DNA of 64,000 nucleotides from Orbus sasakiae. GTDB lineage: Bacteria; Pseudomonadota; Gammaproteobacteria; Enterobacterales; Orbaceae. The notes under the pieces were generated by a model. It was not told the origin of the DNA. It saw only the letters and a program-made list of their open reading frames with translations, and made no database searches. A program made the position numbers and the translations under genes. The DNA is taken from assembly GCF_039542345.1 (NCBI RefSeq), contig NZ_BAABHY010000005.1, positions 186,001 through 250,000 on the forward strand. The letters run 5' to 3'. The number at the start of each line of letters is the position of its first letter. Position 1 is the stretch's first letter. Below are positions 7,521 through 16,618 of this stretch, piece after piece.

Positions 7521-7605
7521 ATTATAAATAATTAATAATCAAATTGTTATGATTTTTATCTAATTCGGTCACATAACTTAAATGCGATCGATTAAGGAGC
7601 GAAAA

Positions 7606-9126
7606 ATGTATTCTATCGGGATTGATATAGGAACAACTAATTGCAAAATCTGCATATTTGAATTACCAGCCTTGAATCTCATCACGAGTTATTCCTTTGT
7701 TACTCCTAAACACACGTCACAATACGGTGATGATTTTGATGTGATCGCACTTTACACTCAACTAGAACAAGGCTTGATCAACTTAATCACTCAACTTAAG
7801 CATGCAGACCGAATCAAAAATATCGTCATTGCAAGTGTGGGGGAATCAGGTGTATTAATCGATCAAGATCAACATGTGGTTGGCCCCGCAATTACTTGGT
7901 ATGACACTCGAACAAAAGTCAATTTAGCACAAGTGAGCAAACAGTTTTCTCAAGATGAGATCTATGCCATAACCGGCATTCCAATTCACAGTAATTACAG
8001 CTTAACTAAAATTCTCTGGTTGAAAGATAATTATCAAATTGATCTGACACGCGTGAAATGGCTATGTATGGCTGAATTCATCGCTTATCGACTCAGTGGT
8101 GAACAGCGTGCTGAATTATCATTAGCGTCAAGAACATTAGTTCTAGACTTAAAACGCCATCAATGGTCAGAAAAAATTCAAACCGCTTTTGGCCTAAATC
8201 AAGTCTTTGTTAAATTTGCTCAATCAGGTCGAAATTTTGCCACACTCAATCGTGATCTAGCCGCAAAACTCGGGGCAATAGGGCAAATTGAAGTCGCAAT
8301 AGGCGGGCATGATCACATGTGTGGTTCAATTGCTGCCGGCCTTAAAGAGAGGGAGATACTCAATTCTACCGGCACAACAGAAGGACTTTTACTATTAATG
8401 AAAGACGCTAATTTTAGCCAACCTTTTTTACGTGCTAATCTTTCAAATGGTGTCTATGTCTTTGATGATTTAAATACGTTATACACATCATTACCAGCAG
8501 CAGGTTACTGTATTGAGTGGTTCAAAAAAACCTTCGCTGTCGATAATCAACTGTTTATATCACTACTTGATGAACTCACAAGCAAGCTGATTGATATTGA
8601 GTACATTAAATCTCATCAAAGTGTGTTTATTCCACATTTACGGGGTAGTGGACCACCGCAGCGTAACATTGCAGCACAAGCATTATGGTATGGTTTTAAT
8701 GAAAATACCCGTAAACAAGATGCTCTTTTAACGTTATTTCAAGGTTTATGTTTCGAGTTACGTAATACGCTCGAATCTGTTGAACAACTCACCGAAAGTT
8801 ATCATCCAATTATTAAAGTGATTGGTGCAGCGTCTAAAAATCCACTTTGGTTACAGCTAAAAGCCGATATATTAGGACGTGAAATTTTATCATGTAATAT
8901 TCCAGAAGCGGTGTGCAAAGGTGCTGTGATGCTTGCTGCAAAACAAAATGGCTATATCGAACAACTTGACTGTTATGATGGCGAAATCGATACACAATCT
9001 TATAAACCCAATCAGCAATTAAAACAGCATTATGATCAAATTTATCAACATTACTATAAACCGATTTTTGATTTAAAAATGAAAATAGAACTCTGTGATA
9101 AAGAAGGAAGATTAAATGAACGATAA
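7606..9126 (+). CDS. FGGY-family carbohydrate kinase
   Basis: ATP-dependent sugar kinase with an N-terminal phosphate loop GIDIGTTNCK (residues 4-13), a WYDTRT substrate-binding segment, GGHDHMCGS in the middle and a C-terminal GAASKNPLW adenosine loop. These are FGGY hallmarks (gluconate, xylulose, ribulose and tagatose kinases). I use the ATG at 7606 because AAGGAG lies just before it; the ORF is open from 7582. Length 506 is normal. In galactitol pathways the kinase acting on tagatose-6-phosphate is usually PfkB-like, so an FGGY enzyme here is unexpected. It overlaps the dehydrogenase gene by 11 bp. Its substrate cannot be deduced. Confidence 0.85.
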   Translation: MYSIGIDIGTTNCKICIFELPALNLITSYSFVTPKHTSQYGDDFDVIALYTQLEQGLINLITQLKHADRIKNIVIASVGESGVLIDQDQHVVGPAITWYDTRTKVNLAQVSKQFSQDEIYAITGIPIHSNYSLTKILWLKDNYQIDLTRVKWLCMAEFIAYRLSGEQRAELSLASRTLVLDLKRHQWSEKIQTAFGLNQVFVKFAQSGRNFATLNRDLAAKLGAIGQIEVAIGGHDHMCGSIAAGLKEREILNSTGTTEGLLLLMKDANFSQPFLRANLSNGVYVFDDLNTLYTSLPAAGYCIEWFKKTFAVDNQLFISLLDELTSKLIDIEYIKSHQSVFIPHLRGSGPPQRNIAAQALWYGFNENTRKQDALLTLFQGLCFELRNTLESVEQLTESYHPIIKVIGAASKNPLWLQLKADILGREILSCNIPEAVCKGAVMLAAKQNGYIEQLDCYDGEIDTQSYKPNQQLKQHYDQIYQHYYKPIFDLKMKIELCDKEGRLNER

Positions 9127-10162
9127 AATGAAAGCCGTTGTTTGTTATCAGCAAAATGATCTCCGGTATGAAGATGTTGCCGTTCCAAATATTGGTGATG
9201 ATGACGTTTTAATACAAATGGATGCATGTGGATTATGTGGCACTGATATTCAAAAAATTCGCGGAAATACGGTCACAAAACCAACTGTGTTAGGTCATGA
9301 AGTGGTGGGTCGAATCGTTAAAAAAGGCAAAAATATAGCAAACTATGCGCTTGGTGATCGCGTAATTACCGCTATTCATGTACCGTGTTTTACCTGCCAT
9401 TATTGTAATAAAGGTCATTACACTATTTGTGAACAATTTAGAACCAATAATATTGATCCCGGTGGTTTTGCTGAATATATTCGAATTCCTGCACTGCATT
9501 TAAAACATTTAACTCACAAAATCACCGATGATATTAATGATGATGAAGCCACATTAATTGAACCCATTGCATGTTGTTTGCATGGACTAAAACAAGCGAA
9601 CATTCACGCTGGTGATAGTGTGCTTGTGATGGGGGCTGGTACGATTGGTATTTTGCATGCACAGCTAGCCAAAATAAAAGGTGCAAGTCAGGTGATGATC
9701 AGTGATATTTCACCCTATAAACTTGATATTGCCTTAAAAGTCGGCTGTGATTATGCAATTAATGTGGCACAAGATGATTTGGTAAAAAGTGTCAGTGATA
9801 TAACGCATCAATTAGGTGTCGATGTGGTGATTATTGCTGCTGGGGTGTCATCGTTATTGGCCGATGCAATCAAAGTGGTACGAAGGGCTGGCAAAGTTAT
9901 TGTGTTTTCAGGCTTTGATAATTCACCACAAATTACTCTTGATGCAAGTCGCTTTTTTAAAGATGAAATCAGTATCATTGGCACATATTCTGTTACGCCT
10001 TATGAGTTACCAGAAGCGCTAGATTTATTAGCCAAAAAGCGTCTAAATATTACACAAATGGTGACGCACCACTTTTCACTTGCACAATTATCACAAGCGG
10101 TTGATTTGGCAACCAATCCCTCTGAGCAAGTTTTAAAAGTCATAATTAAAGCCCATCTTTAA
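9116..10162 (+). CDS. Zinc-dependent medium-chain alcohol dehydrogenase (GatD-like)
   Basis: Probably oxidises the polyol or polyol phosphate to a ketose with NAD. GroES-like N-terminal half: catalytic zinc ligands Cys41 (CGLCGTD) and His61-Glu62 (GHE), structural zinc cysteines 91, 94, 97 and 105. Rossmann half with VLVMGAGTIGILHAQ. Length 348 matches GatD and sorbitol dehydrogenases. Translation starts at 9116, inside the end of the kinase gene, with GAAGGAAG upstream, so the two are probably translationally coupled. Its combination with a galactitol-type PTS suggests a polyol-phosphate dehydrogenase. Confidence 0.88.
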   Translation: MNDKMKAVVCYQQNDLRYEDVAVPNIGDDDVLIQMDACGLCGTDIQKIRGNTVTKPTVLGHEVVGRIVKKGKNIANYALGDRVITAIHVPCFTCHYCNKGHYTICEQFRTNNIDPGGFAEYIRIPALHLKHLTHKITDDINDDEATLIEPIACCLHGLKQANIHAGDSVLVMGAGTIGILHAQLAKIKGASQVMISDISPYKLDIALKVGCDYAINVAQDDLVKSVSDITHQLGVDVVIIAAGVSSLLADAIKVVRRAGKVIVFSGFDNSPQITLDASRFFKDEISIIGTYSVTPYELPEALDLLAKKRLNITQMVTHHFSLAQLSQAVDLATNPSEQVLKVIIKAHL

Positions 10163-10194
10163 GTGAAATTAACGCATTAAATAAGGAGAATGAT

Positions 10195-10581
10195 ATGAAA
10201 AAGATAGCAATTATCATAATTTTATTGGTTCTAGGTATTAATTTTTCCTCTATCGTTCATACGTTAATTATTGATTTTAGAAGTAATAATTTAAATAGTA
10301 TTGCAGTCATTATTTATAGCATTATGCTGATAATTATTGCAGTACTCATTTATGTCATCTTATTGAAGAAACCGAAAACACCGCTATATTTATGCTGTTA
10401 CTTTACATTTTGTTTAATTACAACCGTCATTGAAATCATCTACTTATCATCAATCGAGGCAGGAACAAAGCCGCAAATGATTCACTTTCTTGTTTATTTT
10501 TGCCTGTTTGTATATGCCGCTAAATCACATTATTTAAGACATTATTTTCACAATCACTCACTAAAAGAGGGTAAATGTTGA
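10195..10581 (+). CDS. Small membrane protein of unknown function
   Basis: I do not recognise this 128-residue protein. It has four probable membrane helices (about residues 4-22, 36-60, 66-86 and 95-112), short loops and a charged His/Lys-rich tail (HYFHNHSLKEGK). AAGGAG precedes the ATG. Its stop codon overlaps the start of the histidine phosphatase gene by one base, so it belongs to the operon. It could be an accessory membrane protein of the transport system; there is no direct evidence. Confidence 0.7.
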   Translation: MKKIAIIIILLVLGINFSSIVHTLIIDFRSNNLNSIAVIIYSIMLIIIAVLIYVILLKKPKTPLYLCCYFTFCLITTVIEIIYLSSIEAGTKPQMIHFLVYFCLFVYAAKSHYLRHYFHNHSLKEGKC

Positions 10582-11219
10582 TGTTTAAGAATCTTAATTT
10601 TTACTTTGTACGTCATGGTGAAACACATTGGAATGAATTGCAGTTATTTCAAGGTAAGTCAGACTCAGATTTAACCTTAAAAGGACTTCATCAAGCAAGA
10701 TTAACCGCGAAAGCACTGCATTATGTCATATTTGATGCTGCTTATAGTAGCCCACAAAAAAGGGCTGTAGATACGGCAAATGTGATTATAGCCAAACGAC
10801 AAATTCCACTGTTATATCATGATGGTTTAGTTGAAATCAATTTTGGACAATGGGAACAACAATTTGTACCAAACTATTATCAACATCCTAATTTTATTCA
10901 TCTTATCAGTAATGCCCAACACTATGATGCCACTGAAAATGGTGGTGAAAATTTTCAAACCGTATTAAATCGTTCACTAGAGGCAATAAAAAGCATCATC
11001 AAACAACAGCAAAACGGTAATATTTTGGTTGTTTCACATGGTAGCGTACTTAGACAATTGATCTATGTTTTGACTGGAGGTAACTGGCAAGATCATCTAC
11101 AGCATACACACAAACTCGAAAATACCAGTATTAGTATTGTTAATTATCAACAAACTAGTGATGAGTCTATGGGTCAGTTCACTATGCGACAATTAAATGG
11201 TACCGAACATTTATTCTAA
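10581..11219 (+). CDS. Histidine phosphatase (phosphoglycerate mutase superfamily)
   Basis: Contains the phosphohistidine motif FVRHGETHWNE (His12 counting from the ATG at 10581), the LTLKGLHQA and YSSPQKRAVDTA segments, and the second catalytic His in VVSHGSVLRQL. Such proteins are phosphatases or mutases for small phosphorylated metabolites. The ATG at 10581 overlaps the upstream TGA; another ATG at 10575 is possible but too close to AGAGGG. As last gene of the PTS-aldolase operon it may remove phosphate from a toxic or non-productive sugar phosphate. That role is inference. Confidence 0.82.
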   Translation: MFKNLNFYFVRHGETHWNELQLFQGKSDSDLTLKGLHQARLTAKALHYVIFDAAYSSPQKRAVDTANVIIAKRQIPLLYHDGLVEINFGQWEQQFVPNYYQHPNFIHLISNAQHYDATENGGENFQTVLNRSLEAIKSIIKQQQNGNILVVSHGSVLRQLIYVLTGGNWQDHLQHTHKLENTSISIVNYQQTSDESMGQFTMRQLNGTEHLF

Positions 11220-11257
11220 TTAAATAGGATGATAAACACATATAAACTGATCAAAAA

Positions 11258-11287
11258 ATAAAGGATGGTCTAATGACCATCCTTTAT
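11258..11287. terminator. Bidirectional terminator between the phosphatase gene and dnaJ
   Basis: ATAAAGGATGGTC and its complement form a 13-bp stem around a TAAT loop, lying between convergent genes. The AT-rich base of the stem gives A/T tracts on both sides. Confidence 0.75.
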
Positions 11288-11317
11288 ATTATTCACTTCA
11301 CTGTATTGAATGAATAT

Positions 11318-12454
11318 TTAACCAAAGAATTTTTTCACTTTATCAAAAAAGCTTTTTTCTTTTGGACTATGCTTTGAGTGTTTATCTCCCGTTAAGCTCT
11401 CACCTAATTCTTTTAATAACTCTTTTTGTTTTGCTGTTAAACTCACTGGGGTTTCAACAACCACATGGCAATACAGATCACCCATAGTTGCACCACGTAA
11501 TGATTTGACACCTTTACCTTTTAATCTAAACACTTTACCGGTTTGTGTTTCAGCAGGGATAGTCAAACTTACTTTGCCATTTAGGGTAGGTACTTGAACT
11601 TCTCCCCCCAATGCAGCTAAAACAATATTGATCGGGATTTCACAGTGTAAATTAATACCATCGCGTTCAAATATCGCATGTTGTTTAACTTGTACTTGGA
11701 CATACAAATCACCCGCTGGTGCGCCATTTTTTCCAGCTTCACCTTCACCAGAAAGCCTAATGCGATTACCGGTATCAACGCCCGCAGGAATGGTAACAGA
11801 TAATGTTTTGGTTTTTTGAATTCGCCCTTCACCATGACATTTCTTACATGGGTTTTTAATACTTTTACCACTACCATGACAAGTCGGACACTCTTGCTGT
11901 ACAGCAAAAAAACCTTGTCGCATTTGTACAACACCACTACCGTGACAGGTTTCACAAGTTTTGATATCAGCTGCGTTTTCAGCCCCTTTACCATGGCATA
12001 CATCACACGTCGCCCATGTCGGTACTTTAATCTCTTTAGTAATACCTGCCGCGGCTTCTTCAAGTGAAAGGCTTAAATTGTATTGTAAATCTGCACCTCT
12101 GGCAGCTTGACTACTGCGACCACCTCTTGCACCACCACCAAAAAATTCACTAAAAATATCACCAAAAGCATCACTAAAATCAGCGCCACCATTAAAACCA
12201 CCACCAAAGCCGCCGTGACCACCTTGTTCAAAGGCAGCATGACCATATTGATCATAAGCCGCTTTCTTTTGTGGATCAGTTAAAATTTCATAAGCCTCTT
12301 TGACTTCTTTAAATTTTGCCTCTGATTCAACTTTATTATCCTGATTTTTGTCAGGGTGATATTTCATGGCAAGGCGTTTATAAGCTTTTTTAATCTCACG
12401 CTCATCAGCATTTTTGCTGACGCCTAAAATCTCATAATAATCTTTCTTTGCCAT
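11318..12454 (-). CDS. dnaJ: Chaperone DnaJ (Hsp40)
   Basis: Co-chaperone that delivers clients to DnaK and stimulates its ATPase. J domain at residues 1-70 with HPD at 33-35, a Gly/Phe-rich linker (FEQGGHGGFGGGF), four CxxCxGxG zinc repeats between about residues 145 and 205, then substrate-binding domains. Length 378 is typical. It lies 192 bp downstream of dnaK on the same strand; a hairpin sits in the gap. Confidence 0.98.
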   Translation of the reverse strand: MAKKDYYEILGVSKNADEREIKKAYKRLAMKYHPDKNQDNKVESEAKFKEVKEAYEILTDPQKKAAYDQYGHAAFEQGGHGGFGGGFNGGADFSDAFGDIFSEFFGGGARGGRSSQAARGADLQYNLSLSLEEAAAGITKEIKVPTWATCDVCHGKGAENAADIKTCETCHGSGVVQMRQGFFAVQQECPTCHGSGKSIKNPCKKCHGEGRIQKTKTLSVTIPAGVDTGNRIRLSGEGEAGKNGAPAGDLYVQVQVKQHAIFERDGINLHCEIPINIVLAALGGEVQVPTLNGKVSLTIPAETQTGKVFRLKGKGVKSLRGATMGDLYCHVVVETPVSLTAKQKELLKELGESLTGDKHSKHSPKEKSFFDKVKKFFG

Positions 12455-12557
12455 TTTTAACCTTTGTTTGTACTCTTATTTTATTCAATCATTATACATC
12501 GACTGCATTGATGATACCGTTAACTTATCAAATTAATCGACCCTAATTAAAACAACT

Positions 12558-12587
12558 AAACGGGCTTGAGTTACCTCTCGCCCGTTT
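12558..12587 (-). terminator. Stem-loop between dnaK and dnaJ
   Basis: AAACGGGC and GCCCGTTT pair, with an inner GAG/CTC pairing. On the minus strand it follows dnaK and is followed by a moderately T-rich stretch (TTTAGTTGTTTT). It may be a partial terminator that lowers dnaJ relative to dnaK, or an RNA processing site. Confidence 0.55.
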
Positions 12588-12646
12588 TATATAATTACTT
12601 CATCAAGCTATCGTTGATAACTCTGGGATAATACAATAATACATAA

Positions 12647-14560
12647 TTACTTATTATCATCAACTTCTTTAAAGTCAGCATCAACAACATCGTCATCCGC
12701 TTTAGCATTATTTGCACCAGCATCTTGACCTGGTTGGCTACCTGCTTGTTGCTGTGCAATTTCAAGTAGCTTTTTAGATGCTTCAACTAATGCTTGAATT
12801 TTAGCTTCGATTTCCGCTTTATCTTCACCACGAGCTGCAACTTCTAATGCGCTAACCGCATCTTCAATCACTTTTTTATCATCAGCTGATAATTGATCAC
12901 CCGCTTCAGAAACTTGTTTACGTGTAGAGTGAACAAGGTGATCCGCTTGGTTACGAATTTGTGCTAACTCTTCAAATTTACGGTCAGATTCAGCATTCAC
13001 TTCTGCATCACGAACCATTTTTTGAATTTCTTCTTCACTTAAACCAGATGATGCTTTAATCGTAATATTTTGTTCACGACCAGTATTTTTATCTTTTGCT
13101 GATACATGTAAGATACCATCAGCATCGATATCAAATGTGACTTCGATTTGTGGCATACCACGTGGTGCAGACTGAATACCATCAAGGTTAAATTGACCTA
13201 ATGATTTATTGTCACCAGCACGTTTACGTTCACCTTGTAATACATGAATCGTTACTGCAGATTGGTTATCTTCCGCTGTTGAGAATACTTGACTATGTTT
13301 AGTCGGAATCGTTGTATTCTTTTCAATTAACGGTGTCATCACACCACCCATTGTTTCTATACCAAGTGATAATGGTGTAACGTCAAGTAATAACACATCT
13401 TTAACATCACCACCTAATACACCACCTTGTACAGCAGCACCAACCGCAACCGCTTCATCAGGGTTAACATCTTTACGTGGTTCTTTACCAAAGAAATCTG
13501 CAACCACTTTTTGCACCATTGGCATACGTGTTTGACCACCAACCAAAATAACATCTTGAATGTCAGACACGGATAAACCTGCGTCTTTTAATGCTGTTTT
13601 TACTGGTTCCATAGAACGTTTAACTAAATCTTCAACTAATGATTCAAGTTTTGCTCGTGTTACTTTAATATTTAAATGTTTTGGACCTGTTGCATCAGCG
13701 GTGATATACGGTAAATTAATATCTGTTTGTTGAGCAGATGATAATTCAATTTTCGCTTTTTCAGCCGCTTCTTTTAAACGTTGCATAGCAAGTGGATCAT
13801 TTTTAAGATCGAAACCTTGTTCACGTTTAAACTCTTCAACGAGGTAATTAATTAAGCGTGAGTCAAAGTCTTCACCACCTAAGTGTGTATCACCATTTGT
13901 AGCTAATACTTCAAACGTTTTTTCACCGTCAACATCGTCGATTTCGATGATTGAAATATCGAATGTACCACCACCTAAGTCGTAAACAGCGATAGTGCGG
14001 TTACCCACATCTTTATCTAAACCATAAGCAAGCGCAGCAGCTGTTGGTTCATTAATAATACGTTTTACATCAAGACCTGCAATTCGGCCCGCATCTTTAG
14101 TTGCTTGACGCTGTGCATCGTTAAAATAAGCAGGTACGGTAATAACCGCTTCAGTAACTGGCTCACCAAGATAATCTTCAGCTGTTTTTTTCATTTTCTT
14201 TAACACTTCAGCAGAGATTTGTGGTGGTGCAATTTTTTGACCTTTAATGTCGACCCATGCATCGCCATTGTCAGCTTTTACAATTTTATATGGCATAATG
14301 CTAACATCACGTTGCACTTCTTGATCTTCATAACGACGACCAATTAAACGTTTGATTGCAAATAATGTATTTTGCGGGTTAGTCACCGCCTGACGTTTTG
14401 CTGGCTGACCAACTAAAATTTCACCATCTTGTGTGTATGCAATGATCGACGGCGTTGTACGATCACCTTCAGCATTTTCTAATACTTTTGCTTGACCATT
14501 ATCCATCACAGCAACACATGAATTTGTTGTACCTAAATCAATACCAATAATTTTACCCAT
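12647..14560 (-). CDS. dnaK: Molecular chaperone DnaK (Hsp70)
   Basis: ATP-driven chaperone. N-terminal nucleotide-binding domain starts MGKIIGIDLGTTNSCV, with the second signature IAVYDLGGGTFDIS and the third VILVGGQTRMPMVQ. The interdomain linker DVLLLDVTPLSLG leads into the peptide-binding domain, and the acidic C-terminal tail ends in a DDDVVDADFKEV motif. Length 637 against 638 in E. coli. A heat-shock sigma-32 promoter lies about 105-135 bp upstream, and AGGAGA precedes the ATG. Confidence 0.99.
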   Translation of the reverse strand: MGKIIGIDLGTTNSCVAVMDNGQAKVLENAEGDRTTPSIIAYTQDGEILVGQPAKRQAVTNPQNTLFAIKRLIGRRYEDQEVQRDVSIMPYKIVKADNGDAWVDIKGQKIAPPQISAEVLKKMKKTAEDYLGEPVTEAVITVPAYFNDAQRQATKDAGRIAGLDVKRIINEPTAAALAYGLDKDVGNRTIAVYDLGGGTFDISIIEIDDVDGEKTFEVLATNGDTHLGGEDFDSRLINYLVEEFKREQGFDLKNDPLAMQRLKEAAEKAKIELSSAQQTDINLPYITADATGPKHLNIKVTRAKLESLVEDLVKRSMEPVKTALKDAGLSVSDIQDVILVGGQTRMPMVQKVVADFFGKEPRKDVNPDEAVAVGAAVQGGVLGGDVKDVLLLDVTPLSLGIETMGGVMTPLIEKNTTIPTKHSQVFSTAEDNQSAVTIHVLQGERKRAGDNKSLGQFNLDGIQSAPRGMPQIEVTFDIDADGILHVSAKDKNTGREQNITIKASSGLSEEEIQKMVRDAEVNAESDRKFEELAQIRNQADHLVHSTRKQVSEAGDQLSADDKKVIEDAVSALEVAARGEDKAEIEAKIQALVEASKKLLEIAQQQAGSQPGQDAGANNAKADDDVVDADFKEVDDNK

Positions 14561-14663
14561 AATAATCTTCTCCTAAAAACCTGTATTTTATTTCTTGTAT
14601 ATAAGTCTCAAATTTACTATTTCAAGTCCCTAATTTTCACAAGGAAATATTTTCGTTTCCACA

Positions 14664-14694
14664 TAAATGGGAGCATTCTGCTTAATATCAAGGG
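14664..14694 (-). promoter_or_regulatory. Sigma-32 heat-shock promoter of dnaK
   Basis: On the minus strand: -35 CCCTTGATA, a 13-bp spacer and -10 TCCCATTTA. This matches the sigma-32 consensus (CTTGAAA, 13-15 bp, CCCCAT-T) and closely resembles the E. coli dnaK P1 elements (CCCTTGAT / CCCCATTTA). Confidence 0.85.
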
Positions 14695-14796
14695 TAAAAA
14701 GTAAATTTTTTTTTCATCGGCTATTGATTGCTTAGTTTTATGCCCTTATCATTGCTGCGCTCAAAACATTAACCACATTTTTTTAGTAGGAATTTT

Positions 14797-15375
14797 ATGG
14801 ACAACATTAAACTTGCCAATCCTGGCCCACTTGGCTTAATGGGATTTGGTATGACTACCGTATTATTAAATATTCATAATGCTGGCTTTTTCCCAGTTGC
14901 AACAGCAATTGTCTCTATGGGTATTTTTTATGGCGGACTTGCACAAGTTATCGCCGGTATTTTAGAGTTCCGTAAAGGTAATACCTTTGGAACAACCGCT
15001 TTTACTTCTTATGGTTTCTTCTGGATCGTTTTAGTCGGTATCTGGTATTTACCAACGTCAGCCGCAACCGCCGCAACGGATAAAGTCTTTTTAGGTATAT
15101 TTCTCGCATTATGGGGGATTTTTACTGCCTTTATGTTTATCGGTACATTAAAAGGAAATAAAGTTTTACAATTTGTCTTTGGTAGCTTAACGATTCTGTT
15201 TGCTTTATTAGCTATTGGTAATATCACTGGTAATCACACCATCATCAATATCGCTGGTTTTGAAGGGATTATTTGTGGTGCAAGTGCCATCTATTTGGCT
15301 ATGGCTGAAGTATTAAATGAACAATATGGCCGTACCATTTTACCAATTGGTGCACCTAAAAACGCAAAACACTAA
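14797..15375 (+). CDS. satP: Acetate/succinate transporter SatP
   Basis: Inner-membrane proton symporter or channel for acetate and succinate (GPR1/FUN34/YaaH family). The family signature NPGPLGLMGFG is at residues 8-18 and six hydrophobic helices follow. Length 192 is close to E. coli SatP (188). It is divergent from dnaK; satP also neighbours dnaK in E. coli, which supports orthology. Confidence 0.95.
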   Translation: MDNIKLANPGPLGLMGFGMTTVLLNIHNAGFFPVATAIVSMGIFYGGLAQVIAGILEFRKGNTFGTTAFTSYGFFWIVLVGIWYLPTSAATAATDKVFLGIFLALWGIFTAFMFIGTLKGNKVLQFVFGSLTILFALLAIGNITGNHTIINIAGFEGIICGASAIYLAMAEVLNEQYGRTILPIGAPKNAKH

Positions 15376-15415
15376 AATGAATTCGTGTTTTATGATTATT
15401 GTAACCTATTGTGTA

Positions 15416-15442
15416 AAAAGCCCTCTTATGAGGGCTTTTTTA
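15416..15442. terminator. Bidirectional terminator, satP and the OYE gene
   Basis: AAAAAGCCCTC, TTAT loop, GAGGGCTTTTTT: an 11-bp stem with A/T tracts on both sides between convergent genes. Confidence 0.88.
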
Positions 15443-15448
15443 TATTGA

Positions 15449-16540
15449 TTATTTAAAAAGTTTTTTTGCACCATGTGGCGCACTGCGATTGTATTGTGGC
15501 GGAGCAATCACTTGACCGCCCAATTCTTTAGCTGCTTGCCATGCCCAATGTGGATTAAATAACATATCTCGACCAATAGCGACCATATCAGCTTGTCCAG
15601 TTGAAACAATAGCTTCTGCTTGAATCGCCTCCGTAATTAAACCTACGGCAATAACCGGCATGCCCACTTGCTGTTTAATGGCTTGAGCAAATGAGACTTG
15701 GTAATTGGGTCCAACTGGAATTTGCTGACGAATATCAAGTCCACCAGTAGAAACATGAATATAGCTACAACCAAGCTGATCCAATTTTTTGGCTAATAAA
15801 ATCGATTCTTCTAAATTCCAACCACCATCAACCCAATCAGTTGCAGAAATACGAATACCAACCCCTTTATGTTTAGGAAATACAGCTCGAATCGCCTCAA
15901 AAATTTCAATAGCAAATCGTATACGGTTTTCAACACTACCACCATATTGATCGGTACGATGATTAGAAAGCGGTGATAAAAATTGATGAATTAAATAGCC
16001 ATGAGCAGCATGAATTTCGATAAAATCAATGCCTGCTTTATCTGCCCGGACAGCTGCATCGGCAAATTGCTTAACCAACTCTTTGACTTGTTCGGTGGTT
16101 AATGCAATAGGTTTATCATAGTTAGTATCAAAAGCAATAGCAGAAGGTGCAACCGTCTGCCAACCGCCCTGTGCTGCGGGGACATGTTTTTCTTCTTGCC
16201 ATGGTGCTGGCATTGATGCTTTACGACCAGCATGGACAAGTTGAACCGCTATTGGCATTTGTGAATACTGACGAATTGAGGCAATGAGTGATTGCATTGC
16301 TTGCTGTTGCTGCTCACCCCATAGACCTAAATCAAAGGGAGATAAGCGCCCTTCTGGGGTCACAGATGTTGCCTCTAAAACCATCAATGCTGCACCAGAA
16401 TGTGAAAGGGAACCATAATGCATTAAATGCCAATCGCCGGCTAGACCGTTTTTTGCAGAGTACTGACACATAGGAGGAATCACAATTCGATTATCAAAAG
16501 ATTGTGAACCAATCTTAATCGGGCTAAATAATTTACTCAT
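15449..16540 (-). CDS. namA: NADPH-dependent flavin oxidoreductase (YqjM/NamA-type old yellow enzyme)
   Basis: FMN-dependent ene-reductase with a TIM barrel. Features of the thermophilic-like/YqjM subclass: IPPMCQYSA with the FMN-tuning Cys25, QLVHAGRKAS, the substrate-binding HAAHGYLIHQFLSP block, the NHRTDQYGGS signature, and late GLI and GRDMLFNPHW segments binding the FMN phosphate. Length 363. It is divergent from an HxlR regulator gene, the common arrangement for redox- or electrophile-inducible ene-reductases. The gene symbol is by subclass resemblance, not proven orthology. Confidence 0.88.
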   Translation of the reverse strand: MSKLFSPIKIGSQSFDNRIVIPPMCQYSAKNGLAGDWHLMHYGSLSHSGAALMVLEATSVTPEGRLSPFDLGLWGEQQQQAMQSLIASIRQYSQMPIAVQLVHAGRKASMPAPWQEEKHVPAAQGGWQTVAPSAIAFDTNYDKPIALTTEQVKELVKQFADAAVRADKAGIDFIEIHAAHGYLIHQFLSPLSNHRTDQYGGSVENRIRFAIEIFEAIRAVFPKHKGVGIRISATDWVDGGWNLEESILLAKKLDQLGCSYIHVSTGGLDIRQQIPVGPNYQVSFAQAIKQQVGMPVIAVGLITEAIQAEAIVSTGQADMVAIGRDMLFNPHWAWQAAKELGGQVIAPPQYNRSAPHGAKKLFK

Positions 16541-16601
16541 TTCGAACTCCTAATTAATAAGGAAAATGTTGAATAATTGACTGTTATTTGATTATAATCC
16601 T

Positions 16602-16618
16602 TTTCTAATTTTTAGAAA
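16602..16618 (+). promoter_or_regulatory. Candidate HxlR operator in the divergent promoter
   Basis: TTTCTAA, 3 bp, TTAGAAA is a perfect 7-bp dyad just after a TATAAT (16593-16598). The TATAAT has TTGAAT 18 bp before it (16569-16574). Position between the divergent ene-reductase and HxlR genes suggests the regulator binds here. Confidence 0.5.

Noticed and set aside
11617..12067. ORFs in other frames within dnaJ on both strands
   Set aside because: They have low-complexity Lys/Val or Thr/Ser-rich translations typical of frame shadows and overlap an intact dnaJ.
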